A stretch of DNA of 64,000 nucleotides. Source: Chondrus crispus (Eukaryota > Rhodophyta > Florideophyceae > Gigartinales > Gigartinaceae). A model generated the notes under the pieces. That model searched no databases. It had not been told where the DNA came from and worked only from the letters and a program-made list of their open reading frames with translations. Every line of letters starts with the position of its first letter. Positions within the stretch are counted from its first letter, which is position 1. Of the stretch, positions 10,421 to 20,446 are shown piece by piece. The stretch is from the NCBI RefSeq assembly GCF_000350225.1, contig NW_005179019.1, positions 156,977-220,976 on the forward strand, given 5' to 3'. A program made the translations under genes and the position numbers.

Positions 10421-11797
10421 ATGTGATGCATGGGGGAATTGCCCCATGGACTGGTGCGGGGATGACTACAAGGAGTAGGAGGACAGTGACGATGTTGTTG
10501 AGAAACTTCGCTGGGATTGAACTCTCTGTGCGTTTTAAAGTCTGTGAGAAGAGTTGTTGAGGGTTACGGAAAGAGTCGAAATGAGACATCAACGGGAGTC
10601 AAGGTTGTCGGATGGAGAGGGGGCAATGTGCATTCTAGCGGAATGGGGAAAGAAGAGGCCGTTCGATCAAGGAACGTCGATACTATAGGATTTACTGTAA
10701 CGCAAGGGCTGGCATTGTGAGCTGTGAAGGCGGCGGAATAGTCGGAACGACTACAGAACACGTCTACATGCAGAGTGCGCCGGTGTATATGCGGCTGAGA
10801 GACACTAGGACTACGGCAGCGTATGATTCAAATGGATTAGTGCATAATTCATGCGTGAGTTGGTGAATCTCTGACCACATGCAGCCTTACATGCGAGCCA
10901 CAGGTCGTAGGCTTGATCAGTTGATGCGACCGTCACGTAAATGACGAGTTTGTCGAGCCAAAGGGCGATGAAAGCATGCCCAACTTGTTTCTCGATCTGG
11001 TTCTGGAAAGATTTCACTGGAAGTCAGGCCTGGGAGTAGCCGTTGAGGATGGTAAGTCGTCTTGGTCCACGAAAAATGACGCAATCCACTAGAGGTTACA
11101 GTTCGCCGGTTATCGTAAGACGGTGGTTGCTAATTTCTCCGCGACGAAACGAACGCGGCCGAAGGCTCAGGCGACGCAGAAATCACGCGGCCTGAGGGAA
11201 AGGCGACGCGAGACGAAGGTAGGCCGCCTTGCTACCAAGCGCAAGATGTTGGACTTTCCCGCCAGTGAAAGCCCTTGCCGTCTGCCTGGTCCGAGCCATG
11301 TCGCACAGAGAGTACCGCCCGAAGGACCACAGACCTCTCGTGCGTGGCTCGGAATGCGGCGCGTTTCAAAGAAGTCCCGGAACGGGAACAGAAAGACACA
11401 GATGCTCAGGCGACGCGGAGACCACGCGGCCTGAGGCTCAGACGGCGTTGGACGATTAGCGGCCGGAGGCTCGGGAGACGCGAAGACCATGCGACCCGAG
11501 GCTACGGTGACGCTGAACGTGAAAACCACAAGTTCGGGCGACGCGGAGACCACACCGCCCGAAGTTGAGGTTGAAGTGCCGGAGGCTGCGCGAGAAAGAA
11601 ACGATGGGAGCGTAGTCGGTGCAAGACGGCGGTGGAGCGGATGAAGTGGTGTAGAGCGAGGACCGCGTAGAGGAAGGCGGTGCGGTGGAAAGGTGGAGAG
11701 ACGGTGGCCGGGGGGGCCAGAGCGGTCACGCGAGGAAGCGGGGCCAGTATATTTAGGTGCAACGGCAGCCCCGTGGGCTGCCCTGGCGAGGGGGTCA
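10421..11797. other. Noncoding tail of gypsy 1 with degenerate tandem repeats
   Basis: No convincing gene. Between about 11160 and 11575 a motif of the form GGCGACGCGGAGACCACGCG followed by GCCTGAGG recurs imperfectly at least four times at spacings of tens of bases. It causes long open frames on both strands that I regard as repeat artefacts. A purine run GCGAGGGGG just before 11795 may be the polypurine tract. Confidence 0.5.
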
Positions 11798-12067
11798 TGT
11801 GAGATATTTTTAGGGAAAATTTGCATTTTACTGTAGAGGGAGATTTTATTCTGTAGTCCGAGATTTTATTTGAATTTTAGAGAAGCGCACGCGGACGGCC
11901 CGGTGGAGTCCAGGCCGGACGCGTGGACGCTTCTGGATGGAATTTCGTAGAAATTAAAGAGAGAGGGTGACGGGCGCTGCGGGGAAAAAGGGGAGAAGAC
12001 ACTCGGCCGACCCTCACCACGGAACGGCACGCTCCCTAAAACCGCCTCCCCCATTTCACCGACAACA
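11798..12067 (+). repeat. 3' LTR of gypsy 1
   Basis: 270 bp direct copy of 5493-5761 with about ten differences by eye. It is followed directly by the duplication AACCC (12068-12072). Confidence 0.92.
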
Positions 12068-12590
12068 AACCCCTTGCGATAAAAGACCGCGTCAGGATTC
12101 TCTTTGGACTTGCGTATCTTTATTGCAATTCCATCTATTGCCCAAACACATCCATTCAAAGGATTTGGTTTCTTTCTAGAAAGCTTGTATTGAATAGAAT
12201 ATTGATGTAGCTCATCCGTCGATCTTGGAATGACAAAACCTGTGAAAACTTTTCCAGCCCCTCTTTCAGGATAAAGTCCTCATTGCGTCGTTGACTCGAA
12301 AATTCTTACAAGATCCCACGTTTTGGCACCTGCTAATAATATAGCACAACTGCCAACCGTGCCTCCTCAGAGATCGTATAATGACGACACCTTATTCCAG
12401 CGTTGACGTCCTTTTTCCAGAATGGTCTGACTTTATCTGCGAGCTTTTGGGAAGCTTCTCGTGACATACGAAATGCTCCCATGAAACCCTTGTCGATGAA
12501 TAAAGATGTAACGGAATAGAACGTCATATGCTGACCGATAGGGTGGGAGAGAACTTTGTGCCCCCACTTCTGACGCTCTCGAACCGTCAA
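12068..12590 (-). pseudogene. PIF/Harbinger transposase, N-terminal half
   Basis: On the minus strand, 12333-12590 encodes FRMSREASQKLADKVRP and later ISEEARLAVVLYY, the N-terminal helical region of HARBI1-like transposases. After frame disruptions, 12159-12068 gives NGCVWAIDGIAIKI and FYRKG, the first catalytic Asp and the RKG motif. The chain then stops at the gypsy 1 insertion and resumes at 5492 with FYAVNVQ. Together with 4859-5492 this is one split, decayed transposase. Terminal inverted repeats of the host transposon were not identified. Confidence 0.75.
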
Positions 12591-12845
12591 TGGAGAGGAA
12601 AAGTGGTTGATGCAATGGCGCCACAGAACTCGAGAACGAAAAATGCATACAGGTGTTTGTTCGATTTCGCCACAGCCTGCTGGCCATCACGATACATGGC
12701 CGATAAATATGGCAACCGATCTGTGTGTAACATGTGGTAAGGTTCAAGACCTGGAGGGATGAGCAGAATTGAGGAGACTGTAGACGGCCGTCGAACAGTT
12801 TCAATCGAAACTTTAACAGTGCTGTAGCCTTGTGATCTGTAAAGC

Positions 12846-13124
12846 TTGATCGCTCATGAGGCTACTTTGAGCAAACCCAAAGGGTTTGCTCTGGGTTTGC
12901 TCAAAGTAGCCCTTGACAGAGAGTGGGAGGTCAAAGGGTGTGAAACTGTGACTGGCGTACAGTCCGTCTTCCATCCTGAGAATGAGTGGGAGAACAGGCT
13001 ACGTATCTACTGTGTAGACTCGCTTGGTCTGGAAGAGTTCTACATTGTGCTTCTGAAGGAGCATCGGGCATTCACAAATGACATGCAGTTTGCAGGGAGC
13101 CTCGAGAATTTATTGAATGTCTAA
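12846..13124 (+). CDS. Unrecognised short ORF at a rearrangement junction
   Basis: 92 codons, reading for example VQSVFHPENEWENRLRIY. I recognise no family. Its 5' end lies in a strong palindrome (12859-12910), so the start is probably an accident of the rearrangement. It may be a fragment of a transposon gene. Confidence 0.2.
   Translation: MIAHEATLSKPKGFALGLLKVALDREWEVKGCETVTGVQSVFHPENEWENRLRIYCVDSLGLEEFYIVLLKEHRAFTNDMQFAGSLENLLNV
12859..12910. repeat. Perfect 19 bp snap-back palindrome (hairpin 1)
   Basis: The arms at 12859-12877 and 12892-12910 are exact reverse complements (GGCTACTTTGAGCAAACCC and its complement), with a 14-base spacer. The spacer itself contains GGGTTTGCTC, so a second, nested pairing is possible at 12868-12890. 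It lies where transposase-related sequence gives way to copia fragments. Confidence 0.85.
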
Positions 13125-13215
13125 CAAGATTGGCCAATAACGATGTATGTGATGGCAGTACCAATTCTTTTTGCTCGCGTCTTGCACATTGTAGGAGAGA
13201 CTCAAGACCCTAGTC

Positions 13216-13290
13216 GTGTTTACTGAGGGAACGAGCGACGACGGTGTTAAATACAATGGAGGGGCTATGTACAATTGTAAGATATGACAG
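13216..13290 (+). repeat. Direct repeat flanking copia 1, left copy
   Basis: About 75 bp including GAGCGACGACGGTGTTAAATAC, recurring at 17971-18045 in the same orientation with a few substitutions. The pair brackets copia 1, so these may be remains of its LTRs. Confidence 0.45.
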
Positions 13291-13379
13291 GGAGCGGAGG
13301 ATAGTCGGTGGCTGCATCAAGCGGAAAACATTAAGATACGACAGTCGCCGCGCTTGTTGGTGGTGTGGAGGATATCTGG

Positions 13380-13495
13380 AGCGTGGAAAGTTGGTGAGTG
13401 AAGATCGTGGGTTTGAGGCGTTTTGTGAGACAGCAGGCAGGGCTAATAACCCTGCTGACTATCTCACAAAACGTGAAGATCCCATCTCGAGATAA
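13380..13495 (+). pseudogene. Plus-strand fragment of a copia RNase H C-terminus
   Basis: The plus frame ends NNPADYLTKREDPISR followed by a stop. NPAD-x-LTK is the conserved C-terminus of Ty1/copia RNase H. This lies on the opposite strand to the main copia 1 body and faces it across a palindrome, so it is an inverted duplicate of the element's 3' coding end. Confidence 0.6.
13419..13473. repeat. Interrupted palindrome (hairpin 2)
   Basis: The outer arms CGTTTTGTGAGA (13419-13430) and its complement (13462-13473) are perfect. Inner CAGCAGG/CCTGCTG arms extend the stem with a small offset. It abuts hairpin 3. Confidence 0.75.
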
Positions 13496-13521
13496 TATCT
13501 CGCTCGAGATGGGATCTTCAC
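13473..13521. repeat. Perfect 19 bp snap-back palindrome (hairpin 3)
   Basis: The arms at 13473-13491 and 13503-13521 (GTGAAGATCCCATCTCGAG and its complement) flank an 11-base spacer. It is the exact point where plus-strand copia sequence turns into minus-strand copia sequence. Confidence 0.9.
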
Positions 13522-14169
13522 AGTGGTGATTCGCTTGCGAAGGACTTGCTCATTGACGTAGTGGTATTTGACATCAATGTGCTTAGATTTGAGGGTGGGC
13601 TGTGGGGATTTGGCAGTGGTGATTGTGCCAGCGTTATCAATGTGAAGGGGAGTTGGGATGGAGGGGTCGAGGGCACGAAAGTCGTGAAGGAGGTTCCAGA
13701 GACGGTTCGTGTGTTGTGATGCATGGAAGGCGGATATGTACTCCGCTTCCCATGTAGATGAGGCAATTAATGTCTGGCTTTTCGATTGCCAGGCTATTGG
13801 TCCGTGTCGCCAGAAGGCGACAAAGCCGGATGTGGATCGGCGAGTGTAGAGGCACGAAGCATAGTCCGAGTCAGAATATGCGAGGAGGGGTTGGGATGGT
13901 GTGGGATTTGTGTATGTAATGCCATGAGCGGGGGTGTGACGGAGGTAGCTGAGGACTCGCTGGACGGCGTGCCAGTGACGTTGGAATGGATCGTGGGAGT
14001 ACCGCCAGAGGAGACCTGTGATGAACGCGAGGTCTGGTCGGGGCTGTCGGCGAGGTATCGGAGAGAGCCGATGGCTGCCGAGTAAGGGGTGGAGGGTAGT
14101 ATTTTGGCCTCGTCTGGGTGGCGTGCAGAGATGAACGTGGTGTCGTGTGGGGTTGGGCTTGGGTTTCAT
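13500..14169 (-). pseudogene. Copia 1 RT C-terminus and RNase H
   Basis: The frame runs RPDLAFITGLLWRYSHDP, VQRVLSYLRHTPAHGI, then RNase H with YSDSDYASC (catalytic Asp), TRRSTSGFV, WQSKSQTLIASSTWEAEYIS (catalytic Glu) and HIDNAGTI. KHIDVKYHYV precedes the end. The normal closing NPADxLTK is missing because the chain runs into hairpin 3 after VKIPSR. The last residues of the open frame are foldback sequence. Confidence 0.85.
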
Positions 14170-14187
14170 GCTTCCATGTTGAACCGT

Positions 14188-15177
14188 TTAAGAATTTCTG
14201 CAATAAATGCAGGTTGGCTGATGGAGATGGAGGTGGGTGCGCCGTCCACTTTCCATCCCAGGAGGTGAGGAACGGGCAAAGATTCTTGACGGTGTAGCGG
14301 AAGGCGAGCTTGTTGCGTGTGGCGTCAAGTAGGACGGTAGTTGCTGATGGCGAGGAAGTCGTCGATGGTGATCACAAAAGGACGAAGTGGGAGTTGCAGT
14401 CACTTAGGGGCATGAAGGTGCAGCTGTCGCTGGTGAGGCGTCTGAAGTTCCACAGTTTGAGATTGTTGGCGAGGCCTGAGGTGAATATTTTGCAGGCTTG
14501 TTTAGTGCCGTAGATTTTGCCTGTGAGTACACCAACGTGTCCAGGGTGTTTGTGTGATCTGTCAAATGGGGAGGTTGGTGCACGTATATTATCTCTTCTG
14601 GACCGAGGATCTCATGGATGAATGCGGACTCTAGGTCCCAGTGTTCAGCGATAAGTGGGGTGCCGGCGGTGAGGGCGAGGGCACAGTGGACGGCATCCCG
14701 GTCGGCGACAGGGCTCGAGATGTTGTCATGGTCGTAGTGGACGTGGGGGATTTGTTTGTCGCCGCGAGCTGTGCATCGCGTTTTTCGGGAGACGACCTTG
14801 CCAGCTTCGTTGTGTTTGAGACGCAACGTGAATTTAAGCAGGAGAACTGTGGCTTGAGGGGGTAGGGAGGATTTGGGGATGTACGAGAGTGTGCCGTGTT
14901 TTTCCAGGCTGGCGAGTTCAGCGTTCCATGATTGTTCCCATAGGTGGGAGTCTGGTGTTTGTCGTACCGCGCGATAGGAGCGTGGATTAGTTGCCGTTTC
15001 GCCGGGTTCGGCGTTGTGGTTCAGGTTGTTAAGGCAGGATGTGGGCATGGACATGAGGGGTTCGATGTGATCATCGAGTGTTATAGTGGCAGTACAGTTC
15101 TTGGTGTAGATAAGTAGAACGGTGGTGCTGTGCCGTTTGGGAGTTGGGGGGAGGTGGTTTCTTGATTGCATGGACAC
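14188..15177 (-). pseudogene. Copia 1 reverse transcriptase
   Basis: The 14404-15177 frame contains SWNAELASLEKHGTLSYIP, RKTRCTARGDKQ, and AEHWDLESAFIHEILGPEEIIYVHQPP, the N-terminal half of copia RT with the first catalytic Asp. The continuation reads in another frame through 14188-14403, where a VITIDDFL-like segment stands in place of YVDD. At least one frameshift separates the halves. Confidence 0.8.
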
Positions 15178-15926
15178 GGGATCGCAGTGGGGGTCGTACG
15201 ATATAAAATCGGAAGCACGAAAGTGAGTGGTTTTCTTGGTGATGAGGTTCCATGTGACGTTGTGGGTGGTGTCTGAACGGTATCGGTAGGGGTGGAGTTG
15301 TGGGCGGGGTTGGAGCTTGGTTTTGGGGCAGGGTTGGTCACGTACCCGTGTTGACCGAAGGGTAGTAGGGTGGTGATGTTAGCTGGTGTGGGGGACCAGA
15401 GGAGCTCTGAGAGTTGTGTGTGTGAGCGATGGGGGGTCTGGTTGTATTTGTCTAAGTAGTCACGAGCAGCGTATTCCCAGAATTGTGGTGGCATGTCTGA
15501 GGAGGACACTGCCGCGCGGACGTGTTCAAAGAGTGTGCGGTTGGTTCTCTCGGCAAGGGAGTTTTCTTGCGGAGTGTGGGGGATGGTGGTGTGTAGGGTG
15601 ATGTGTTGGTTGGCGTAGTAGGCGCGGAGGTCATGTGAGATGTACTCTTTGGCGTTGTCGCTTGTGACAAGACGGACCGTGTGTCCTTGCAGGGGTTTGA
15701 TCGACGCTAAAACCTTTTTGATGTCGAGGGCGGCCAGTGCGCGTGTTGGGTGGAAGGAGGCAAAGAGTTTGCGGGTGCCTTCATCTATGAAGGTTATCAT
15801 GTAGCGGTTGTTGTTGGGGGGAGAGGTGTGATGGGGTCGCACATGTCGGTGTGACTGTGCTGGCCGGGATGTGCCTGACGAGGGTGGCTGCCGAATGGAG
15901 AGCGGGAATTCTTTCGGACAAGACAT
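15081..15926 (-). pseudogene. Copia 1 integrase core
   Basis: The frame shows ITFIDEGTR (first Asp), VTSDNAKEYIS (second Asp), and PQENSLAERTNRTLFEHVRA (catalytic Glu), followed by PPQFWEYAARDYLDKYN and the copia signature LLPFGQHGYV. All three catalytic acids are present. The extension after about residue 200 is low complexity and probably out of frame. Confidence 0.85.
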
Positions 15927-16471
15927 CCGGTGTACGTGAGGCGGGCTGGTGGGGACTTGAGGGTTGAAGGTAGTCCGGGGGCTAGGTTGTGTGTGGCCAT
16001 GTGGTGTAATTTTTTTGGGTGTATGTGGCCCAGTTTGAGATGGAAGTTGTGGTGGATGAGGTCGGAGGCGGAGGGCTGTTTAGTGAGGGGGGCAGTGATG
16101 GTTGGCGGGGTTTGAGGGGTGTTTTTGAGGATGGTGCGGAGTGTTTGATCATTGAGAGTGTCAACGGGGAAGCCGGAGACTGTTGCGGGATTTCTGTTTT
16201 GGGAGAGGGGCGGAGGATCGGGGTTTGGAGAATTAGAAGTATGATGTGATGGTGGGGGAGGCTTCATGAGGTTGGAATGTGTAATGGGGGGATGTGGAAG
16301 AGGTGGGTATCTGGACATGATAGAGTCCTCGTCGTAATTTGGCGATGATGGAGGAGGAGGGCGGGGGTGAGAGAGGACAGCAAATATATGTACTGTCTTT
16401 CTGAAAATTGTGTCAACGTGTGTGGATAGTTGTGGTATAGAGAGGAGACTGTGTTTGATATGGGGCGTCAC
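15797..16471 (-). pseudogene. Copia 1 GAG-pre-integrase domain
   Basis: The minus frame contains SIPQLSTHVDTIF, then LKLGHIHPKKLHHM with the paired histidines of the pre-integrase zinc finger. The downstream cysteine pair is degenerate (TGCLVRK). The spacer is Pro/Ser-rich. Confidence 0.65.
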
Positions 16472-16536
16472 GATGGCTCAGCGGATTGGGATGGAGGCCG
16501 CGCGGGCTGGGGGAGGGTTGGTGTGTTGGTGTAAGG

Positions 16537-16839
16537 TCAGGGATCCCTGATGAGATAGGGTGACGGGGAGCCGTCGGCGGTTAGGGTTGAGCCGTAGGAG
16601 GATGGCATGTGGGGTGGTGCAGTGCGGAGGTGTGTGGGATCTGCAGCGGAGTCAAGTACGTACGAGGTGGAAGGTGACTGCGGGATTGGGTCGGATTCGG
16701 TATTCCACTTGGTGGGATGGTATTGGTGTGGTGGGGTTGTAGGGCGAGTGGGGGCTTGTTGCCGGTTGGCGTGGGCGGCGGTGCGAGGGCGTTTAGTGTA
16801 GTGTTGGTGGAATGCACTGTGGTGGACATTTTCACGCAT
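16537..16839 (-). pseudogene. Copia 1 protease region
   Basis: YVLDSAADPTHL is recognisable as the copia protease active site DSGA(S/T)-H, with Gly replaced by Ala. The surrounding frame is Thr/Pro-rich and several overlapping frames are open, so the limits are uncertain. Confidence 0.55.
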
Positions 16840-17103
16840 TTTGGATATGCACTCGTCGGTGTCGTGCGACAGGGTGCCGTAGTAGGAGCACTATTTCCCG
16901 CGCCAGTGGTTGAGGCGGCGAGCATTGAGGTTGCCGCGAGGGGGGTTCTATTAGCGCGGCGGTCGCGGTTGAGGTAGGCGGGCTTGGTTGGCGAGTTGGG
17001 GTGCTTGCCTGGACAGGTAATTTTGTGCGTGAAGGTGGTGTGCCTCTATTTGTTCAAAGGGCATGAGACTGGATTAACCATGCAGGGTCAGGGCGATCGG
17101 GTT

Positions 17104-17761
17104 CTAATCCGGGTGATCACGTAAGACATCGAGTAGGAACTGTGCCGCGGAGCCTTTGTCCTGTATGCCGGGGTAGTTGATGGCACGCATCCGGGTCCGT
17201 ATGTTTTTGTGAAGTGTAAGGTATTCGAGCATAGGTGTTCCGGGTTTCAGGGTGGTCTTGCGAGCGAGGGCGCTCAGGAGATAGGGGGCATTGCTGGAGT
17301 TGGCTGTGGTGATCTCGTGGAGTTTCTTGCACAAGTCGTGAAGAGCGAGAAGAAGATCTGCGTCGGAGAGGAGAGATCGAACTTCTTCAGAGAGGCTGTG
17401 GAAGATCAGCGCCAGGGCAAGACGTTTCTTGCGGGTGAAGGGGCGGATGTCTGCCGGTTCGGTGGGGAGGAGGGGTCGGTGTCCAGATGTTCGTCTCAAT
17501 TGTTGATAGAGGCCACGAAGAATAAATTGTTGTGCCAGTAGCTGAAATTGGTGAGTGTCAGTTGAGTAACGGAGATGCATGGGCTGTCGGGCGTGGGAGA
17601 GAGATCCATGTGGAGGGATGGTTGATGAGAGTTCTTGAGGTTGTAGGGGGATAGTAGGTCACGGATGGGAGGTGTCTCAGGGGAAGGAACAGCTGAAGTG
17701 GAGGAGGGGTGGATCGGCCGTGGGACGGTTGGGGTGCTTGTGTGATGTGATGATCGGCCAT
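17104..17761 (-). pseudogene. Copia 1 Gag
   Basis: 17104-17580 encodes 158 residues with the helical pattern of copia Gag: LALALIFHSLSEEVRSLL, HDLCKKLHEI, PMLEYLTLHKNIRTRM, and a C-terminal AAQFLLDVLRDHPD. 17558-17761 is a Pro/Ser-rich open frame just upstream and may hold the N-terminus. No zinc knuckle was found. Confidence 0.55.
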
Positions 17762-17970
17762 GGGACGGTTTGGTGAGGGGTGATGGAAAAGAGGATGAAT
17801 AGAGTGGTCAGTGGAAGCGAAAAAGGAAAAGGGCCTACCCTCCCCGGTTGGTGTAATTTTAGAAATGGTATAATTCTAATTCTTTGAATTAGTTTTTGAT
17901 AGATAGTCTACATGTACTCCCTACGCGCCGATATCCTGCGAGCAGGGGCTCCAACCGTAAATGAACATCT

Positions 17971-18045
17971 ATTTTCACTGAGGGAAGGAGCGACGACGGT
18001 GTTAAATACCATGGAGGGGATACGTACACGTGTAAGATACGACAC
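17971..18045 (+). repeat. Direct repeat flanking copia 1, right copy
   Basis: Matches 13216-13290, including GAGCGACGACGGTGTTAAATAC. See the left copy. Confidence 0.45.
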
Positions 18046-18049
18046 ACAG

Positions 18050-18180
18050 TATGAATTCTTTGCGGTGCACGCATCGCCAGTGCTAGACGTTTCCGCCGAA
18101 AGAAAAAGGAAACAAAAAGAAAGGTTTCTATTGCAATTCCTGAAAAATATTGAATACATTACAGTATTGGGGTGTGACTG
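18050..18180 (+). repeat. Repeat family B, left part of an interrupted copy
   Basis: Runs from ATTCTTTGCGGTGCACGCATCG to GGGGTGTGACTG. It is almost identical to 20850-20980, where the sequence continues uninterrupted into the CAGTATAAACC part. Here it is split from that part by the transposon at 18183-20444. Confidence 0.8.
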
Positions 18181-18182
18181 TA

Positions 18183-20444
18183 CCCTTCTCACCGACTCAA
18201 TTTTGGTCGGTTTAGAATTTTAAAAAAATCGGTCATTTTGCCCCAGTACTGGCCAGTTTCTCGGTACCAAAAAATCTTTGGTTGGCGGCTCTCCAGGCCA
18301 TCCGGCTCAATTTGGGCCACCTCCCCGCGGCACTCTCACCGCAGTTGCGACAGGCCGAGCAAGGTACGCGCCGCGGAGTCGTGCCGATCTCCACGAGAAC
18401 TCCCTTCGTTCCCCTGCAACCCAACCGCCGATCGCCTTGGCCACTGTTTTAGGGGAACATCATCAAGGGAAGCCCAAAAGCTAATCTCTAAGTTGCGCGC
18501 AATGCCATCGCCCTTGACAGGCGCCCTGTTTTCTTTTTCACAATTCAAATTGCTCGACGAAGCACGACTGCGACATACGAAAGCCTTTGAGCTTGCGTCT
18601 TCCACATGCGATACACATTTAATGTTGGAGTTGGCTTGAGAGACTTTCGAAGTCAACACTTCCGCCGCTTGCATTTTACCACCTTTTTGCGTCCTGCTCC
18701 ATTCATAACCGCCATTTTTGGAGCTTTGTATCTCGCTCATCAGAATGTTTTGAACTCGATAATCTGACCGAAGGACACAAGATACCTTTTGCAATTGCTC
18801 GTGACGCTGGTAGTCTACCATCTGTTAACTCATGAATTTTAGATTGTAGTCTCATGTTGGTGACCCGTGCGGCCACATTTGTTCTTTGCTCCATAAAAAC
18901 ACTCTCATCACTGCAAGGAGCATCCTCATGCTCCCCTGTGGACCCATTTGCGGACCCTGAAAATGTCGCGAAATGGACGAAACGATAGTTCATAAGCCAC
19001 AAGCCACATTTATGAATGAGGCCCTGGCATCCTCCGGTGAAATGGACTGGTATCCGGCCACGGCCAGTTTGATCCTGTACGCAGTATTTGCCCACGACAA
19101 ATGGCTCATAGACAGAAGATGGTCTCGTGTTTCCCTAACTGTGCGCTGGAATGATCGATTGACGAATTGATCACAGGGTTGGAGAATATGCGTTATGTAT
19201 GCCGGAAGCCGCACAACGATAATATTCATCTTTTCGCATGCGTTTATCCACTGTACACCATCCCGGGAGCTGTGACCGTTCACCAAAAGCACAATATGCT
19301 TTTCTGGAGACAATGTTTTTCTTGCATGGTGGTTGATGTGTTCCGCGATTTAACGATAATTTGGCGATCCACAGAACCGTACTTTGTGACGTGGAGAGCG
19401 GTTTCTGGCGGAAACCAGCTCTCTCAGCACAAACAGTGCGGTACGCCCTGCGAATCAGTAAATCTTCCTTGCTCAGCGGTTTCTTCCATGTTCTCACGAC
19501 GCGCTTCCCTTATGCTAGAATAAAGAGAGGGGCAATGTTGCCACTGGCAGCCACAGCGATACCCGCGGTGACATGTTTGCCAGAGTCTCGTATGATCCTT
19601 CTAGCACCCCCGCTGTGTGTGACAGCGGAGGCATAGCACCTCACCTTCTTTCCATACTCTCCCAAAACTGCTGTCTTGTCCCAGTTCCAAATTCTGCTTG
19701 GCTCAGAAAAAATGCCTGGATAATCGCGCTCCACTTGCTATAGTGCCTGCTTCAGAGAGGATATGTGGGACAGGTTTTCAGCGGCCAGACGGGCAGTGGT
19801 GACATTCTCAGCTACGCGGTACGCTAGAGATCGATTCCGGGCACGAAAAGAACGGATTGCATCCGGGGACGGAATCCCGTTCGAATATTTTGCACAGCAA
19901 TCCGCAGCTATTTTTGCGTGCACTGTGCTCATAACAGCATTATCAACCGCAAATCTACGCCGCGCGGCATGAAGCGTTCTGTCGACTAAAAGGCGTTCCT
20001 CGTCTGCCGACAAAACTGTTGTGCGGCCAGCATGATTGCCTTCTGGATCTAGCAATTTTTTAGCTCGTCCGTCTCTGAGCTTTCGTATGCCTTTTTTATT
20101 CGCGTGGCTGTTGTGCGGGACACGCCTGTGTCTCGGGATGCTTTGCGTGCGCTTTCACCTCTTTGAATTAACGAAAGAAGCTTGGCGCGGCGAGCACCCT
20201 CCTCTCTTCTTTTCGAGATTCTTTTCTTGTGTGTGAGAGTTTGCGCTCTCATTGACGGTGGCATACTGCCACCGCCGAGCCGAACGTCGCTTACAGAGAA
20301 GGAGGGAGGGCTTCGCTGTCGGAGTGCGCGGTATGAGTTGGTGAGATGGACTGTGGGGATTTTGGGAAGGCGGGGAGGGCAGAGGCTTGTGATTTGGAAG
20401 TGGCCCAAATTGAGCCGTGGCCCAAATTAAGCCGGCGAGAAGGG
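18183..20444 (-). mobile_element. pogo/Tc1-mariner-like DNA transposon with TA duplication
   Basis: 2262 bp, flanked by TA (18181-18182 and 20445-20446). The ends are inverted: CCCTTCTCACCGACTC on the left and the complement of CCCTTCTCGCCGGCTT on the right. A further inner inverted pair is exact, CGGCTCAATTTGGGCCAC at 18303-18320 against 20400-20417. The transposase lies on the minus strand and is broken. The uninterrupted family B copy at about 20977-20993 shows the empty site (GACTGTACAGTATAAACC), which proves both boundaries. Confidence 0.9.
18990..20408 (-). pseudogene. pogo-like DDE transposase, broken
   Basis: Read in pieces on the minus strand: 20049-20408 ends in a helix-turn-helix (SARKASRDTGVSRTTATRIKKA); 19738-20055 is the linker; 19510-19734 has RIWNWDKTAV (first catalytic Asp) and VTAGIAVAASGNIAPLFIL, typical of the DDE_1/pogo core. 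An in-frame stop follows, then 19171-19497. A frameshift leads to 18990-19313 with LLVNGHSSR and LPAYITHILQPCDQ. The second catalytic position is Asn instead of Asp in the GHSS motif. With the stop and shift, the protein is inactive. Confidence 0.82.
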
Positions 20445-20446
20445 TA

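Larger units (their letters stand above)
5493..12067 (+). mobile_element. Complete Ty3/gypsy LTR retrotransposon (gypsy 1)
   Basis: A 6.6 kb element with direct LTRs (5493-5761 and 11798-12067), a 5 bp duplication AACCC, and one plus-strand series of gag, protease, RT, RNase H and integrase in the gypsy order. The LTRs differ at about ten positions by eye, so it is not a fresh insertion. The pol region has one in-frame stop and at least three frame changes, so it is dead. It landed inside the coding region of a Harbinger transposase. Integrase is followed by 1.4 kb without recognisable coding before the 3' LTR. Confidence 0.92.
13459..17761 (-). mobile_element. Ty1/copia retrotransposon (copia 1), degenerate
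   Basis: On the minus strand the order is Gag, protease, GAG-pre-integrase, integrase, RT, RNase H, which is the copia order with integrase before RT. Every domain is recognisable but the frames are broken several times. The coding 3' end is replaced by a foldback junction near 13490. A 75 bp direct repeat on both sides (13216 and 17971) may be what is left of the LTRs. Confidence 0.85.

Noticed and set aside
11167-11826. 219-codon minus frame before the gypsy 1 3' LTR as an antisense ORF like that of gypsy 2
   Set aside because: It consists largely of the degenerate tandem motif, runs into the LTR, and shares no motif with the antisense family at 378-2370 and 61126-62582.
18303-20417. Taking the 18 bp exact inverted pair CGGCTCAATTTGGGCCAC as the true transposon ends
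   Set aside because: The empty site shows that the ends lie further out at 18183 and 20444. The exact pair is an inner terminal motif.
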